Shown piece by piece: positions 26,875-34,419 of a stretch of DNA of 64,000 nt. Origin of the DNA: Coraliomargarita algicola (GTDB lineage Bacteria > Verrucomicrobiota > Verrucomicrobiia > Opitutales > Coraliomargaritaceae). A model generated the notes under the pieces. The model ran no database searches, had not been told where the DNA came from, and saw only the letters and a list, made by a program, of their open reading frames with translations. The stretch covers positions 124,001 through 188,000 of the forward strand of contig NZ_CP138858.1 of the NCBI RefSeq assembly GCF_033878955.1. Reading direction: 5' to 3'. Numbering within the stretch: position 1 is the stretch's first letter; every line of letters starts with the position of its first letter. The position numbers were made by a program, and so were the translations under genes.

Positions 26875-28731
26875 ATGAAATCTAAGCATTTGATTCTATG
26901 TCTGTGCGGCCTTTGGCTCGCGCTTTTGACGACAACGCTAACTGCCGCGCCGCGGCCTAATATCATCATCTTTTATGTGGATGACCTGGGCTGGCAGGAT
27001 GTGCAGCTCAATGATGTGGATGACCCTTGCGCTTTTGAAACGCCCAATATTGTGAAGCTGGCTGAAGCCGGTATGAACTTCACGCAGGGTTATTCGCCCG
27101 CACCGACTTGTTCGCCCTCGCGTGCGGGGATTATTACTGGACAGCATCCCGCTAAGATTGGTCTGACGCATGTCAGCTTGGGCGCATTAACCAGCGGTAA
27201 AAAGAGCGATCCCTTGCTGGAGCCTTATCTGCAGGGGCATTTGGACCTCAACATTTTAACTTTGGCGGACGCATTGAAGGCCAACGGCTACCGCACGGGG
27301 CACTCCGGCAAATGGCACGTCGGACTGAACGCTGCCAGCTACGGCTTTGATGTGGTCAATCAGGACCGTGGTCCCCATCGCGGCATGGGGGATCGCACCA
27401 AGGATTTTGCGACGGCCAAGGATAAGCAGTATCCACTCAGCAAGGAGAAATATCCCCCGTTCAGTGATAAGAAGCCCGAAGGCATTTCCTATCCCTACGA
27501 TGAAGTAACCGAGTCGGCCTTAAAATTCATCGACGAGAGCGGCGAGCAACCATTCTTCCTGAATCTCTGCCATTGGATGGTTCACTGGCCGGTCTTAACC
27601 CGCAACGGTGAGCTGCTCGAATATTACTGCGACAAATTTGGTCAGCCCTTTCCGCCCAAACCCGGTGACATGACCTTGCCAGGGCAGCAGAACCCTTATT
27701 TCGCCGCCATGGTGACCACAGTCGACTGGAGTCTCGGGCGTATCGTGGACTACCTCGAAAAGACTGACGATCCTCGCAATCCAGGAAAGAAGTTGATCGA
27801 GACGACATATATCTTTTTCTCGTCGGATAATGGTGGCGTGGAAACGCACGGCAAAGAAATTATTTCTGATAACGCGCCCTTGAAATATGGTAAAAAGCAT
27901 TCCGAAGAGGGCGGCGTGCGGGTGCCCATGGTGATTGCCGGGCCCGGGATTCCACAAGGCAGTCAATTTGACGGCCTCATCAATCAACTCGATTATTTCC
28001 CCACCATCCTGAATTTGACGGATGCAAAAATCGCAGCAAAAGACGCGAAAGAACTCAGCGGGCTCGATATTACGCCGGTCCTGCAAGGCAAATCCAGGCA
28101 GGTGCTCGATGCATCGGGGAAGGCGCGCGATTATTTGTTCTGGCACTTCCCGCACAACAGCATGAGGAGCATGAAATCTGCGATTCGCAGCGGTGATTTT
28201 AAATTGTATAAGCGGTATTTCACCAACGACTACGAGCTGTATCAATTAGAGGAAAATGGTCAGCGCAAGGACTACGAAGAGATGAACGATCTGGCGCAGA
28301 ATCCGGAATACAGTTCAGTCGTCGAGCGTCTGGGGGCCATCTTGGAAGTCGAACTCGCTGCCAATCATGCGGAGGGGCCTTATTTGAATCCGGATTACAC
28401 AGATAAAAAGACGCCCTCTGCGGACTTAGGGGATTCCAAATTTGACCGTGGTAGTCGTCAAGCGACACTCTCAACCAAGTCTTCCGGGCCAGCCATTGAA
28501 AAAGCCTATGTGATATATCGGCCGGAAAATCCGGGGCAGAAGCATCGGGACCGGAATTTCGAAAGTAAGCCCAGCGATATCGAACTTCCAGGTATGCGCG
28601 AACCCGCCAGCATCAGTGCCGACGGCTACAGCGTGCGTGCGAATATTCCTGAGGGGATCAAGGCTTACTGCTTTATGATCATCGATGTGAATGGCTATTT
28701 GCACTACAGTCCAACCGTGGCTGTTAAATAG
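26875..28731 (+). CDS. Exported sulfatase (S1 family)
   Basis: Removes sulfate esters from glycans. A signal peptide (MKSKHLILCLCGLWLALLTTTLTAA) ends before PRPNIIIFYVDDLGWQDV, which supplies the first calcium-site Asp pair. The formylglycine site is C79 in CSPSR. GKWHVG and the SSDNGGVE metal site follow. Length 618 aa includes a C-terminal beta-rich extension of about 100 residues. I start at ATG 26875; the longer TTG frame has no leader. The paralog at 53344 shares the YSPAPTC opening and the extra domain, so both may act on related sulfates. It is the first gene of the fucoidan-type locus. Confidence 0.88.
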   Translation: MKSKHLILCLCGLWLALLTTTLTAAPRPNIIIFYVDDLGWQDVQLNDVDDPCAFETPNIVKLAEAGMNFTQGYSPAPTCSPSRAGIITGQHPAKIGLTHVSLGALTSGKKSDPLLEPYLQGHLDLNILTLADALKANGYRTGHSGKWHVGLNAASYGFDVVNQDRGPHRGMGDRTKDFATAKDKQYPLSKEKYPPFSDKKPEGISYPYDEVTESALKFIDESGEQPFFLNLCHWMVHWPVLTRNGELLEYYCDKFGQPFPPKPGDMTLPGQQNPYFAAMVTTVDWSLGRIVDYLEKTDDPRNPGKKLIETTYIFFSSDNGGVETHGKEIISDNAPLKYGKKHSEEGGVRVPMVIAGPGIPQGSQFDGLINQLDYFPTILNLTDAKIAAKDAKELSGLDITPVLQGKSRQVLDASGKARDYLFWHFPHNSMRSMKSAIRSGDFKLYKRYFTNDYELYQLEENGQRKDYEEMNDLAQNPEYSSVVERLGAILEVELAANHAEGPYLNPDYTDKKTPSADLGDSKFDRGSRQATLSTKSSGPAIEKAYVIYRPENPGQKHRDRNFESKPSDIELPGMREPASISADGYSVRANIPEGIKAYCFMIIDVNGYLHYSPTVAVK

Positions 28732-28748
28732 TTGTTCTACTTTGTAAA

Positions 28749-30206
28749 TTGATGAACATAAAATCTACAATAGTTCGGACTCTGTCCTTTGTATCCCTTT
28801 TGCTCGTTGCTCAGGCTGAGGAGACAAAGCCAAACGTCCTGTTTATTTTTTCAGACGATCAAGTGTATGAGGCGATCGGAGCCTATGGTCTGATTGATAT
28901 CGATACGCCGAATCTGGATCGCCTGGCAAATGAGGGCACGAGCTTTAGCAAGGCCTACAATATGGGTGCCTGGACGGGCGCCATCTGTCGCGCCAGTCGC
29001 TCATCCATGAATTCAGGTCGATTTATTTGGCAGGCAGAAGCGGCCAGCCAAGCCATTGGGAAGGGAGAGCTTCAAAGCTGGTCTCAGCTGATGGCTGAAC
29101 GAGGCTACGAAACCTACATGTCGGGCAAGTGGCATGTGCCGGAGGTGAGTGTGCCGAAGGTCTTTGATCACACAGGCACTGTGCGCGCTGGTATGCCGAA
29201 GCAAACCCCCAGCGGTTATAACCGCCCTAAGAATGCCGCGGATTATGAGCAGGGCTGGAAGCCTTGGGATACCAGCAAGGGTGGCTATTGGCAGGGGGGC
29301 AAGCACTGGAGCGAGGTCTTGGCGGATGAAGGTGTCGGTTTCATCGAAATGGCAGCCAAGAAAGAGCGTCCGTTCTTTATGTATTTGGCCTTTAATGCGC
29401 CGCATGATCCGCGCCAAGCACCGAAGGAATATATCGAGCGCTACCCATTGGAACGGATCCAAGTGCCCGAGAACTTTGTGCCTCAATATGCGGATCAAGG
29501 TAATAAGGGAGTGCCAATTATTCGTGACGAGAAATTGATGCCCTTTCCGCGAACGGAGTATGCGGTGAAAGTGAATCGTCAGGAGTATTATGCGCTGATT
29601 ACGCATATGGATGAGCAGATCGGGCGAATTCTTGCTGCGCTGGATGCATCCGGTAAGGCGGATAATACCTGGATTATCTTTACATCAGACCATGGACTGT
29701 CGCTGGGCCATCATGGCCTGGTGGGGAAGCAGAACATGTATGAGGATGCCATGGCCGCACCGTTTATCGTGTGGGGGCCGGGGGTGAAATCCGGTCAAAA
29801 ATTGGACACCCCCATTTACATACAGGATGCGATGGCGACTGCCTTAGACATCGGCGGAGAGGTGCCCGAAGATATCGATTTCAAGAGCGTGCTTCCCTTG
29901 TTGGATGGTAGCGTCGAACAAATTCACGATTCGATCTACGGTGCTTACATTGATACCCAACGCATGTTGCTGCAGGATGACTGGAAGCTGATTGCCTATC
30001 CTAAGTTGAAGAAGGTGAAACTCTTCAATCTAGAGAAAGATCCGCAGGAGATGCATGATTTGTCTCAGAATCCTGAATACGCTGAACAACTGCAGATGAT
30101 GATTCAATCACTCGAGGATCGCATGGACAGCCTAGGCGATCCGATGGAGTCACTTTCAAAGGCAAACTACCCTAAAAAGCTGAAGAAGAAGGTCGAGGAC
30201 CATTAG
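28749..30206 (+). CDS. Exported sulfatase with CRASR formylglycine motif
   Basis: Signal peptide at about residues 1-22 (SFVSLLLVAQA), then KPNVLFIFSDDQ with the metal Asp pair. The catalytic site is GAICRASRSSM (C80): C-x-A-x-R in place of the usual C-x-P-x-R, still within the known sulfatase motif range. Downstream are GKWHVPE and SDHGLSLGHHGL (metal site and His). Length 485 aa, with no extra domain. It lies 17 bases after the previous sulfatase and is probably co-transcribed. The C-terminus is Lys-rich (KLKKKVEDH). The substrate position of the sulfate cannot be read. Confidence 0.85.
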   Translation: MMNIKSTIVRTLSFVSLLLVAQAEETKPNVLFIFSDDQVYEAIGAYGLIDIDTPNLDRLANEGTSFSKAYNMGAWTGAICRASRSSMNSGRFIWQAEAASQAIGKGELQSWSQLMAERGYETYMSGKWHVPEVSVPKVFDHTGTVRAGMPKQTPSGYNRPKNAADYEQGWKPWDTSKGGYWQGGKHWSEVLADEGVGFIEMAAKKERPFFMYLAFNAPHDPRQAPKEYIERYPLERIQVPENFVPQYADQGNKGVPIIRDEKLMPFPRTEYAVKVNRQEYYALITHMDEQIGRILAALDASGKADNTWIIFTSDHGLSLGHHGLVGKQNMYEDAMAAPFIVWGPGVKSGQKLDTPIYIQDAMATALDIGGEVPEDIDFKSVLPLLDGSVEQIHDSIYGAYIDTQRMLLQDDWKLIAYPKLKKVKLFNLEKDPQEMHDLSQNPEYAEQLQMMIQSLEDRMDSLGDPMESLSKANYPKKLKKKVEDH

Positions 30207-30228
30207 TTATTTTGCCAACTAGGGGGAA

Positions 30229-30336
30229 ATGAAGAGCGAAGAACTGACCTTGGCGGAACTGTTGCAGCAATTGGATTTGACCACGTATCAGTATAAATTG
30301 TATAGCCAAAATGCTGGGGCGACCTGGGAGTTGTAG
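30229..30336 (+). CDS. Small ORF, possible gene remnant
   Basis: An ATG at 30229 follows a G-rich AGGGGG tract (30221-30226), though the spacing is only 2 bases. It encodes 35 residues (starting MKSEELTLAELLQQLDL) and stops at TAG. The start is Leu-rich and helical. It lies between the sulfatase and the 93-bp array and could be a short peptide or the decayed front of a longer gene. I recognise no family. Confidence 0.25.
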   Translation: MKSEELTLAELLQQLDLTTYQYKLYSQNAGATWEL

Positions 30337-30366
30337 AACCTTCTGAATGGGGTTTCGATGAAGCTT

Positions 30367-30390
30367 AAGTCAGAGGTCAGAAAACGGAAA
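30367..30390 (+). repeat. Dispersed 24-nt repeat, copy 2
   Basis: AAGTCAGAGGTCAGAAAAC followed by GGAAA, matching 22 of 24 bases of the minus-strand copy at 16868-16892. Both lie between genes. The surrounding 30337-30468 stretch holds nothing else I can name. Confidence 0.5.
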
Positions 30391-30468
30391 ACGGAAGCCA
30401 GTCAGTGTTAATCAGTTAGTTATGAAAATCACGGCATCCGTCATTTTGACGAGGCACATTCTTTGGTC

Positions 30469-31118
30469 GCGATGTGACGTTAGTCACGTCTGTCGTCGAC
30501 GGGCTTCGAGCTTTGGTGGACCTTGCTAGCGCAAGTTCGCTACGATTTATGTTCTCTTGTAGCGATGTGACGCTGGTCACGTCTGTCGTCGACGGGCTTC
30601 GAGCTTTGGTGGACCTTGCTGGCGCAAGTTCGCTACGATTTAGATTCTCTGGTAGCGATGTGACGCCAGTCACGTCTGTCGTCGACGGGCTTCGAGCTTT
30701 GGTGGACCTTGCTAGCGCAAGTTCGCTACGATTTATGTTCTCTTGTAGCGATGTGACGCTGGTCACGTCTGTCGTCGACGGGCTTCGAGCTTTGGTGGAC
30801 CTTGCTGGCGCAAGTTCGCTACGATTTAGATTCTCTGGTAGCGATGTGACGCCAGTCACGTCTGTCGTCGACGGGCTTCGAGCTTTGGTGGACCTTGCTA
30901 GCGCAAGTTCGCTACGATTTATGTTCTCTTGTAGCGATGTGACGCTGGTCACGTCTGTCGTCGATGGCTACGGGCTTCGGTGGACCTTGCTAGCGCAAGT
31001 TCGCTACGATTCATATTCTCTTGTAGCGATGTGACGCCAGTCACGTCTGTCGTCGACGGGCTCCGAGCTTCGGTGGACCTTGCTGGCGCAGGTTCGCTAC
31101 GATTCATGTTCTCTAGTC
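30469..31118. repeat. 93-bp tandem repeat array, seven units with conserved hairpins
   Basis: Units begin at 30469, 30562, 30655, 30748, 30841, 30934 and 31026 (93 bp each; the sixth is 92), alternating in two forms so the higher period is 186 bp. Each unit holds three inverted repeats: GATGTGAC / GTCACGTC (8-bp stem with one G-T wobble and a 4-base loop), CTTGC / GCAAG (4-base loop), and TCGCTAC / GTAGCGA spanning the unit joint (15-base loop). Unit differences fall mainly in loops (GTTA, GCTG, GCCA; TAGC, TGGC). Both strands are open because 93 is divisible by 3, but there is no start site, so coding is unlikely. It fills the gap between convergent sulfatases and touches the stop of the next gene. 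Confidence 0.9.
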
Positions 31119-32501
31119 ACGGCGTGTCTTGGCGTAGTCTTCACACACGTCTTCGAACCAGGCGAGTAGCTCGGATTCCATTTTTTGCACGCGTTGGGGG
31201 CGGTAGAAGGCGAGGTTGTTTGCTTCGTTGGGATCGTCTTTTAAATTGTAGAGCTCGACCGGGGGCGGCGTGGGGAGGGCGACCTCGGGATCGGGATCGG
31301 TGATGATGCCGTTTTTAATAAAGTGCTCGGGCTCATACATGGAGACGTTGAGCCATTTGATGTCGGGCACTTCGAAGGCTTCGGGCACGAAGGGGCGCAC
31401 GAGTTTCCAGTCGCCGTCGCGGATGGCGGCATTGTATTCGATGAGCGGGGTGTAACGGTTCCACTGCCAGCAACGTTGAGGATTGTGGGCGGGCACTTCG
31501 CCACGCAGCACGGCGCTTTGATCGACGCCGTCGAGTTTGACGCCTTTGGGATTGTCGATTCCGGCCAGGCTCAGGATGGTCGGCAGCCAATCCGTCATGT
31601 GGAAAAAGGCGTCGCCGCAGGTTTCTTTGGGATCGAGTCCGGCGGGCCAGCGCATGATGGCGGGCACGCGAATGCCGCCTTCGTAGGTGGAGCCTTTGGA
31701 GCCGTGGAGCTGGCAATTGAAGCGGTCCAACGAGCTGCCGGCTTCGTTGCCGAATTGCGGGCCGTTGTCGCTGGAAAAAATGATGAGGGTGTTTTCACGC
31801 AGCCCGAGCTTGTCGACATTTTCCAGCAGTCGCCCGATGTTGCGGTCGAGACGGCGGATCATGGCGTAGAGCGTTTTGACCGCTTCGCTGAGGTCGTTGC
31901 GGTCGCGGAAAACGGCCATGTCTTCCTCTGGCGCCTGCAGGGGAGTGTGCGGCGCGTTGTAGGTGAGGTGTAAGTAAAAGGGATCGTTCTTGGGGGCGCG
32001 TTGGAGAAAGTCGACGGCCTCGTCGGTCCAGTAATCGGTCAAATAGCGACCGTCGGTGCGGATGACGCGGTTGCCGGATTCGAGGCGCCAGTCGTAGTAG
32101 TCGTGCATGCCACCACGGAAGCAGATGGCTTCGTCGAAGCCGCGCTTTTCCGGCTTGTAGCGCGGGTCGAATGCGCCGAGGTGCCATTTCCCGATCAGGC
32201 CAGTGCGGTAGCCGGCATTGCGCAACATGTCGGCGATGGTGACTTCATTGAGGTCGAGCCGTTCCAGGCCGCGCCATTCCAGCGTGTCAATCGAGCCCGT
32301 GCGGTGCGGGTAGCGACCGGTGAGCAGGGAGGCCCGCGAGGGATTGCAGACTGGGGAGCTGGTATAGTGCTGCGTGAGGCAGAGGCTCTCTTGCAGGAAT
32401 TGATCCAGGAAAGGGGTCTCGCTGAGGCCTTTGTTGAAGAAGCTGAAGTCGCCGTAGCCGAGGTCGTCGACCAGGATGTGAATGATGTTTGGGCGTGTCA
32501 T
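31113..32501 (-). CDS. Sulfatase without a signal peptide (S1 family)
   Basis: The protein opens MTRPNIIHILVDDLGYGDFS, directly with the first strand and metal Asp pair, so it lacks an export signal. The formylglycine site is C52 in CNPSR, followed by GKWHLG and SSDNGPQFG. Length 462 aa is a full catalytic domain. The upstream sulfatase ends only 3 bases before its start, so both are in one operon, one exported and one leaderless. An intracellular role on imported oligosaccharides is a reasonable inference. Its stop codon lies at the edge of the 93-bp array. Confidence 0.85.
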   Translation of the reverse strand: MTRPNIIHILVDDLGYGDFSFFNKGLSETPFLDQFLQESLCLTQHYTSSPVCNPSRASLLTGRYPHRTGSIDTLEWRGLERLDLNEVTIADMLRNAGYRTGLIGKWHLGAFDPRYKPEKRGFDEAICFRGGMHDYYDWRLESGNRVIRTDGRYLTDYWTDEAVDFLQRAPKNDPFYLHLTYNAPHTPLQAPEEDMAVFRDRNDLSEAVKTLYAMIRRLDRNIGRLLENVDKLGLRENTLIIFSSDNGPQFGNEAGSSLDRFNCQLHGSKGSTYEGGIRVPAIMRWPAGLDPKETCGDAFFHMTDWLPTILSLAGIDNPKGVKLDGVDQSAVLRGEVPAHNPQRCWQWNRYTPLIEYNAAIRDGDWKLVRPFVPEAFEVPDIKWLNVSMYEPEHFIKNGIITDPDPEVALPTPPPVELYNLKDDPNEANNLAFYRPQRVQKMESELLAWFEDVCEDYAKTRRD

Positions 32502-32504
32502 GAC

Positions 32505-34346
32505 TTAAAGGGAATCGAGATATTCAACACTGACATAGAAGGCACCATGCGCAGGGCGCTTGTTGCCGGCGTATTCGAAGAGACTTTCCAGTGTGGTGAT
32601 GCCTGCCTCGATGGGGAGTTCAAAGTGGACCGCGCGTTGACCGGCGGGAATCGCTTGTGTCCATGTTTGCTCGCCCAGTTGCAGCGTCGCTTGATTGGCC
32701 AGAATGCGTGCTTCACTGGCCGGCGCTTCGGGAGGCAGATTGCGCAAAGTGATACGATAGTTACCCGAACGCAGGAACTGCAGCTGCCAAGCGCCGACGG
32801 GCGTGATGTTTTTCAACGGCTCCGCGGCAAGAATGCTGCGAACGTAGCCCTGATTCCAGGGGGGATAATAACCGTGGCTGTCTTTAAGTCGAGAGGCGCC
32901 CCAGTCCATGCAGGTCAAATCAGCGACTGGCTGCTCGGGACTGCCGACCATGATCGGGGGCACGGTTTCCAGCTCGGATTGCAGGGAGTCCCACCATTGG
33001 TCATACTGTTTTTGCAGGGGGGCATACACCTCCGGATACTCTTTGGAGACGTCGTTTTCTTGGCCACGGTCGTTTTCCAGATCGTAGAGCGCCCGGCCCT
33101 CAACCAGCGCAAAGCGTTCATTGCGGATGGCGCTGCCGGGATATTTGCACTCGTCGAGTGGGCTGTGGTTGGCCCAGCGACCGACGTGGGTGACGATGCT
33201 GCGGTCGGGCCAATTCTTGAGTGACTTGTTTTGCAACAAGGGCTGAAGAGAGCGTCCGTCGACTGCGGTGCTGTCCGGCAGCGGGAAGCCTGTCAGCTCA
33301 GCCAGGGTGGGGAAGAGATCGCTGATACCCGTTAATTGCTCCACCGCGCGACCACCCTCGATGCCACCAGCGGGCCAGCGAATGAAACAGGGCACGCGCA
33401 CGCCGCCTTGGTAGGGGCTCGCCTTGGTGCCGCGTAAACCGGCGTTGTATTCCATCTCTTGCGGGCGACCACCTTTGGCGCTGCCGTTGTCGCCCATGAA
33501 GATGACGATGGTATTATCTGCCAAGCCCTCGTCGTCCAATTTCTGCAGCAGTTCGCCGACCTCGCGGTCGAGGTCATCGATCATGGCGTAGAAACGCGCC
33601 TGGGATTCGGGCAGCCCTTTATCCAGATATTTTTGGGCCAGCTCTTCGTGGATTTGTAGTGGTGTGTGTGGTGCATTGTAGGCGATGTATGCAAACCAAG
33701 GCTCTGGCTCGGATGACTGGATCCACTGCCAGGCGGCGTTGGTAAAGATGCCCGTGCAGTAGCCTGTTGTCGGCACCCACTTGCCATTGTGTTGGATCAT
33801 GGGGTCGAAGTATTGATTGCCCCAATAATCCGGGGTTTGTCCGATGCCGCCACCTAGGTGGATAAAGACTTCATCAAAGCCGCGGTCTTCGGGGCGACTG
33901 GGAAAGGTTTCTCCCAGATGCCATTTTCCAAAGATTCCTGTGCGATAGCCGGATGCTTGCAGGTGAGCGGACAGTGTGGGCACGTCAGGCTTGAGCAGGC
34001 TGCGGCCGCTGATGGTGTGGGTGATCCCGACTTTAAATTCGTGTTGTCCGCTCATCAATGCCGCCCGGGTCGGGGAGCAAGTCGGCGAGGCCATGAAGTC
34101 CTCCAAGCGCACGCTACTGTGCGCAAAGGCGTCCAAGTTTGGCGTTTCGAGGGAGGGATTGCCATAGAAGCCCAGGTCCGAGAGGCCTTGGTCGTCGGTC
34201 AGAATAATGAGCACATTGGGGGCTTGTCTCAGGGGGGCGGATTCGACGGCTCGCTTGACCGTCGCGTTGCCGAGAGCTGGGCCGCTTGCGGCGAATAGGA
34301 ACACAAGGGCACTGAGTGCGGTCTTTAGTTTGAAGTCGATGTGCAT
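32505..34346 (-). CDS. Exported sulfatase (S1 family)
   Basis: I start at ATG 34346 (MHIDFKLKTALSALVFLFAASGPALG), which gives a clean signal peptide; the longer frame adds 13 residues before it. The core reads APNVLIILTDDQGLSDLGF, then C90 in CSPTR, GKWHLGE and MGDNGSAKGG. The C-terminal 100 residues (beginning near WQLQFLRSGNYRITLRNLP) form a beta-rich extra domain that could bind glycan. Length 613 aa. It heads a two-gene minus-strand operon with the leaderless sulfatase and is divergent, 73 bases away, from the EF-hand sulfatase; that gap holds the shared locus motif. Confidence 0.87.
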   Translation of the reverse strand: MHIDFKLKTALSALVFLFAASGPALGNATVKRAVESAPLRQAPNVLIILTDDQGLSDLGFYGNPSLETPNLDAFAHSSVRLEDFMASPTCSPTRAALMSGQHEFKVGITHTISGRSLLKPDVPTLSAHLQASGYRTGIFGKWHLGETFPSRPEDRGFDEVFIHLGGGIGQTPDYWGNQYFDPMIQHNGKWVPTTGYCTGIFTNAAWQWIQSSEPEPWFAYIAYNAPHTPLQIHEELAQKYLDKGLPESQARFYAMIDDLDREVGELLQKLDDEGLADNTIVIFMGDNGSAKGGRPQEMEYNAGLRGTKASPYQGGVRVPCFIRWPAGGIEGGRAVEQLTGISDLFPTLAELTGFPLPDSTAVDGRSLQPLLQNKSLKNWPDRSIVTHVGRWANHSPLDECKYPGSAIRNERFALVEGRALYDLENDRGQENDVSKEYPEVYAPLQKQYDQWWDSLQSELETVPPIMVGSPEQPVADLTCMDWGASRLKDSHGYYPPWNQGYVRSILAAEPLKNITPVGAWQLQFLRSGNYRITLRNLPPEAPASEARILANQATLQLGEQTWTQAIPAGQRAVHFELPIEAGITTLESLFEYAGNKRPAHGAFYVSVEYLDSL

Positions 34347-34388
34347 GAATAAGCAGAGGTTCTGTCTTGACTGTATGAATTGCAAGTT

Positions 34389-34404
34389 GATAGTATTAAC
34401 ATTT
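34389..34404. promoter_or_regulatory. Locus motif copy 1 (GATAGTATTAACATTT)
   Basis: The 16-base motif lies in the 73-base gap between divergent sulfatases, ending 16 bases before the EF-hand sulfatase start. A TTGACT box at 34367-34372 would give an 18-base spacer to TAGTAT, so it could be a core promoter, but an inverted copy elsewhere fits an operator better. Confidence 0.5.
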
Positions 34405-34419
34405 ATCCCGTATTTTCAA

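Noticed and set aside
30416..31034. Long open frames on both strands through the 93-bp array
   Set aside because: They are open only because the unit is 31 codons long; both strands are open, there is no start or ribosome site, and changes follow hairpin loops rather than codon positions.
30469..31118. CRISPR array
   Set aside because: Repeats are contiguous without unique spacers, 93 bp is too long, and no cas genes are nearby.
32001..33224. 407-aa plus-strand frame across two sulfatases
   Set aside because: It is antisense to two genes with strong sulfatase motifs and has no family-like sequence or start signal.
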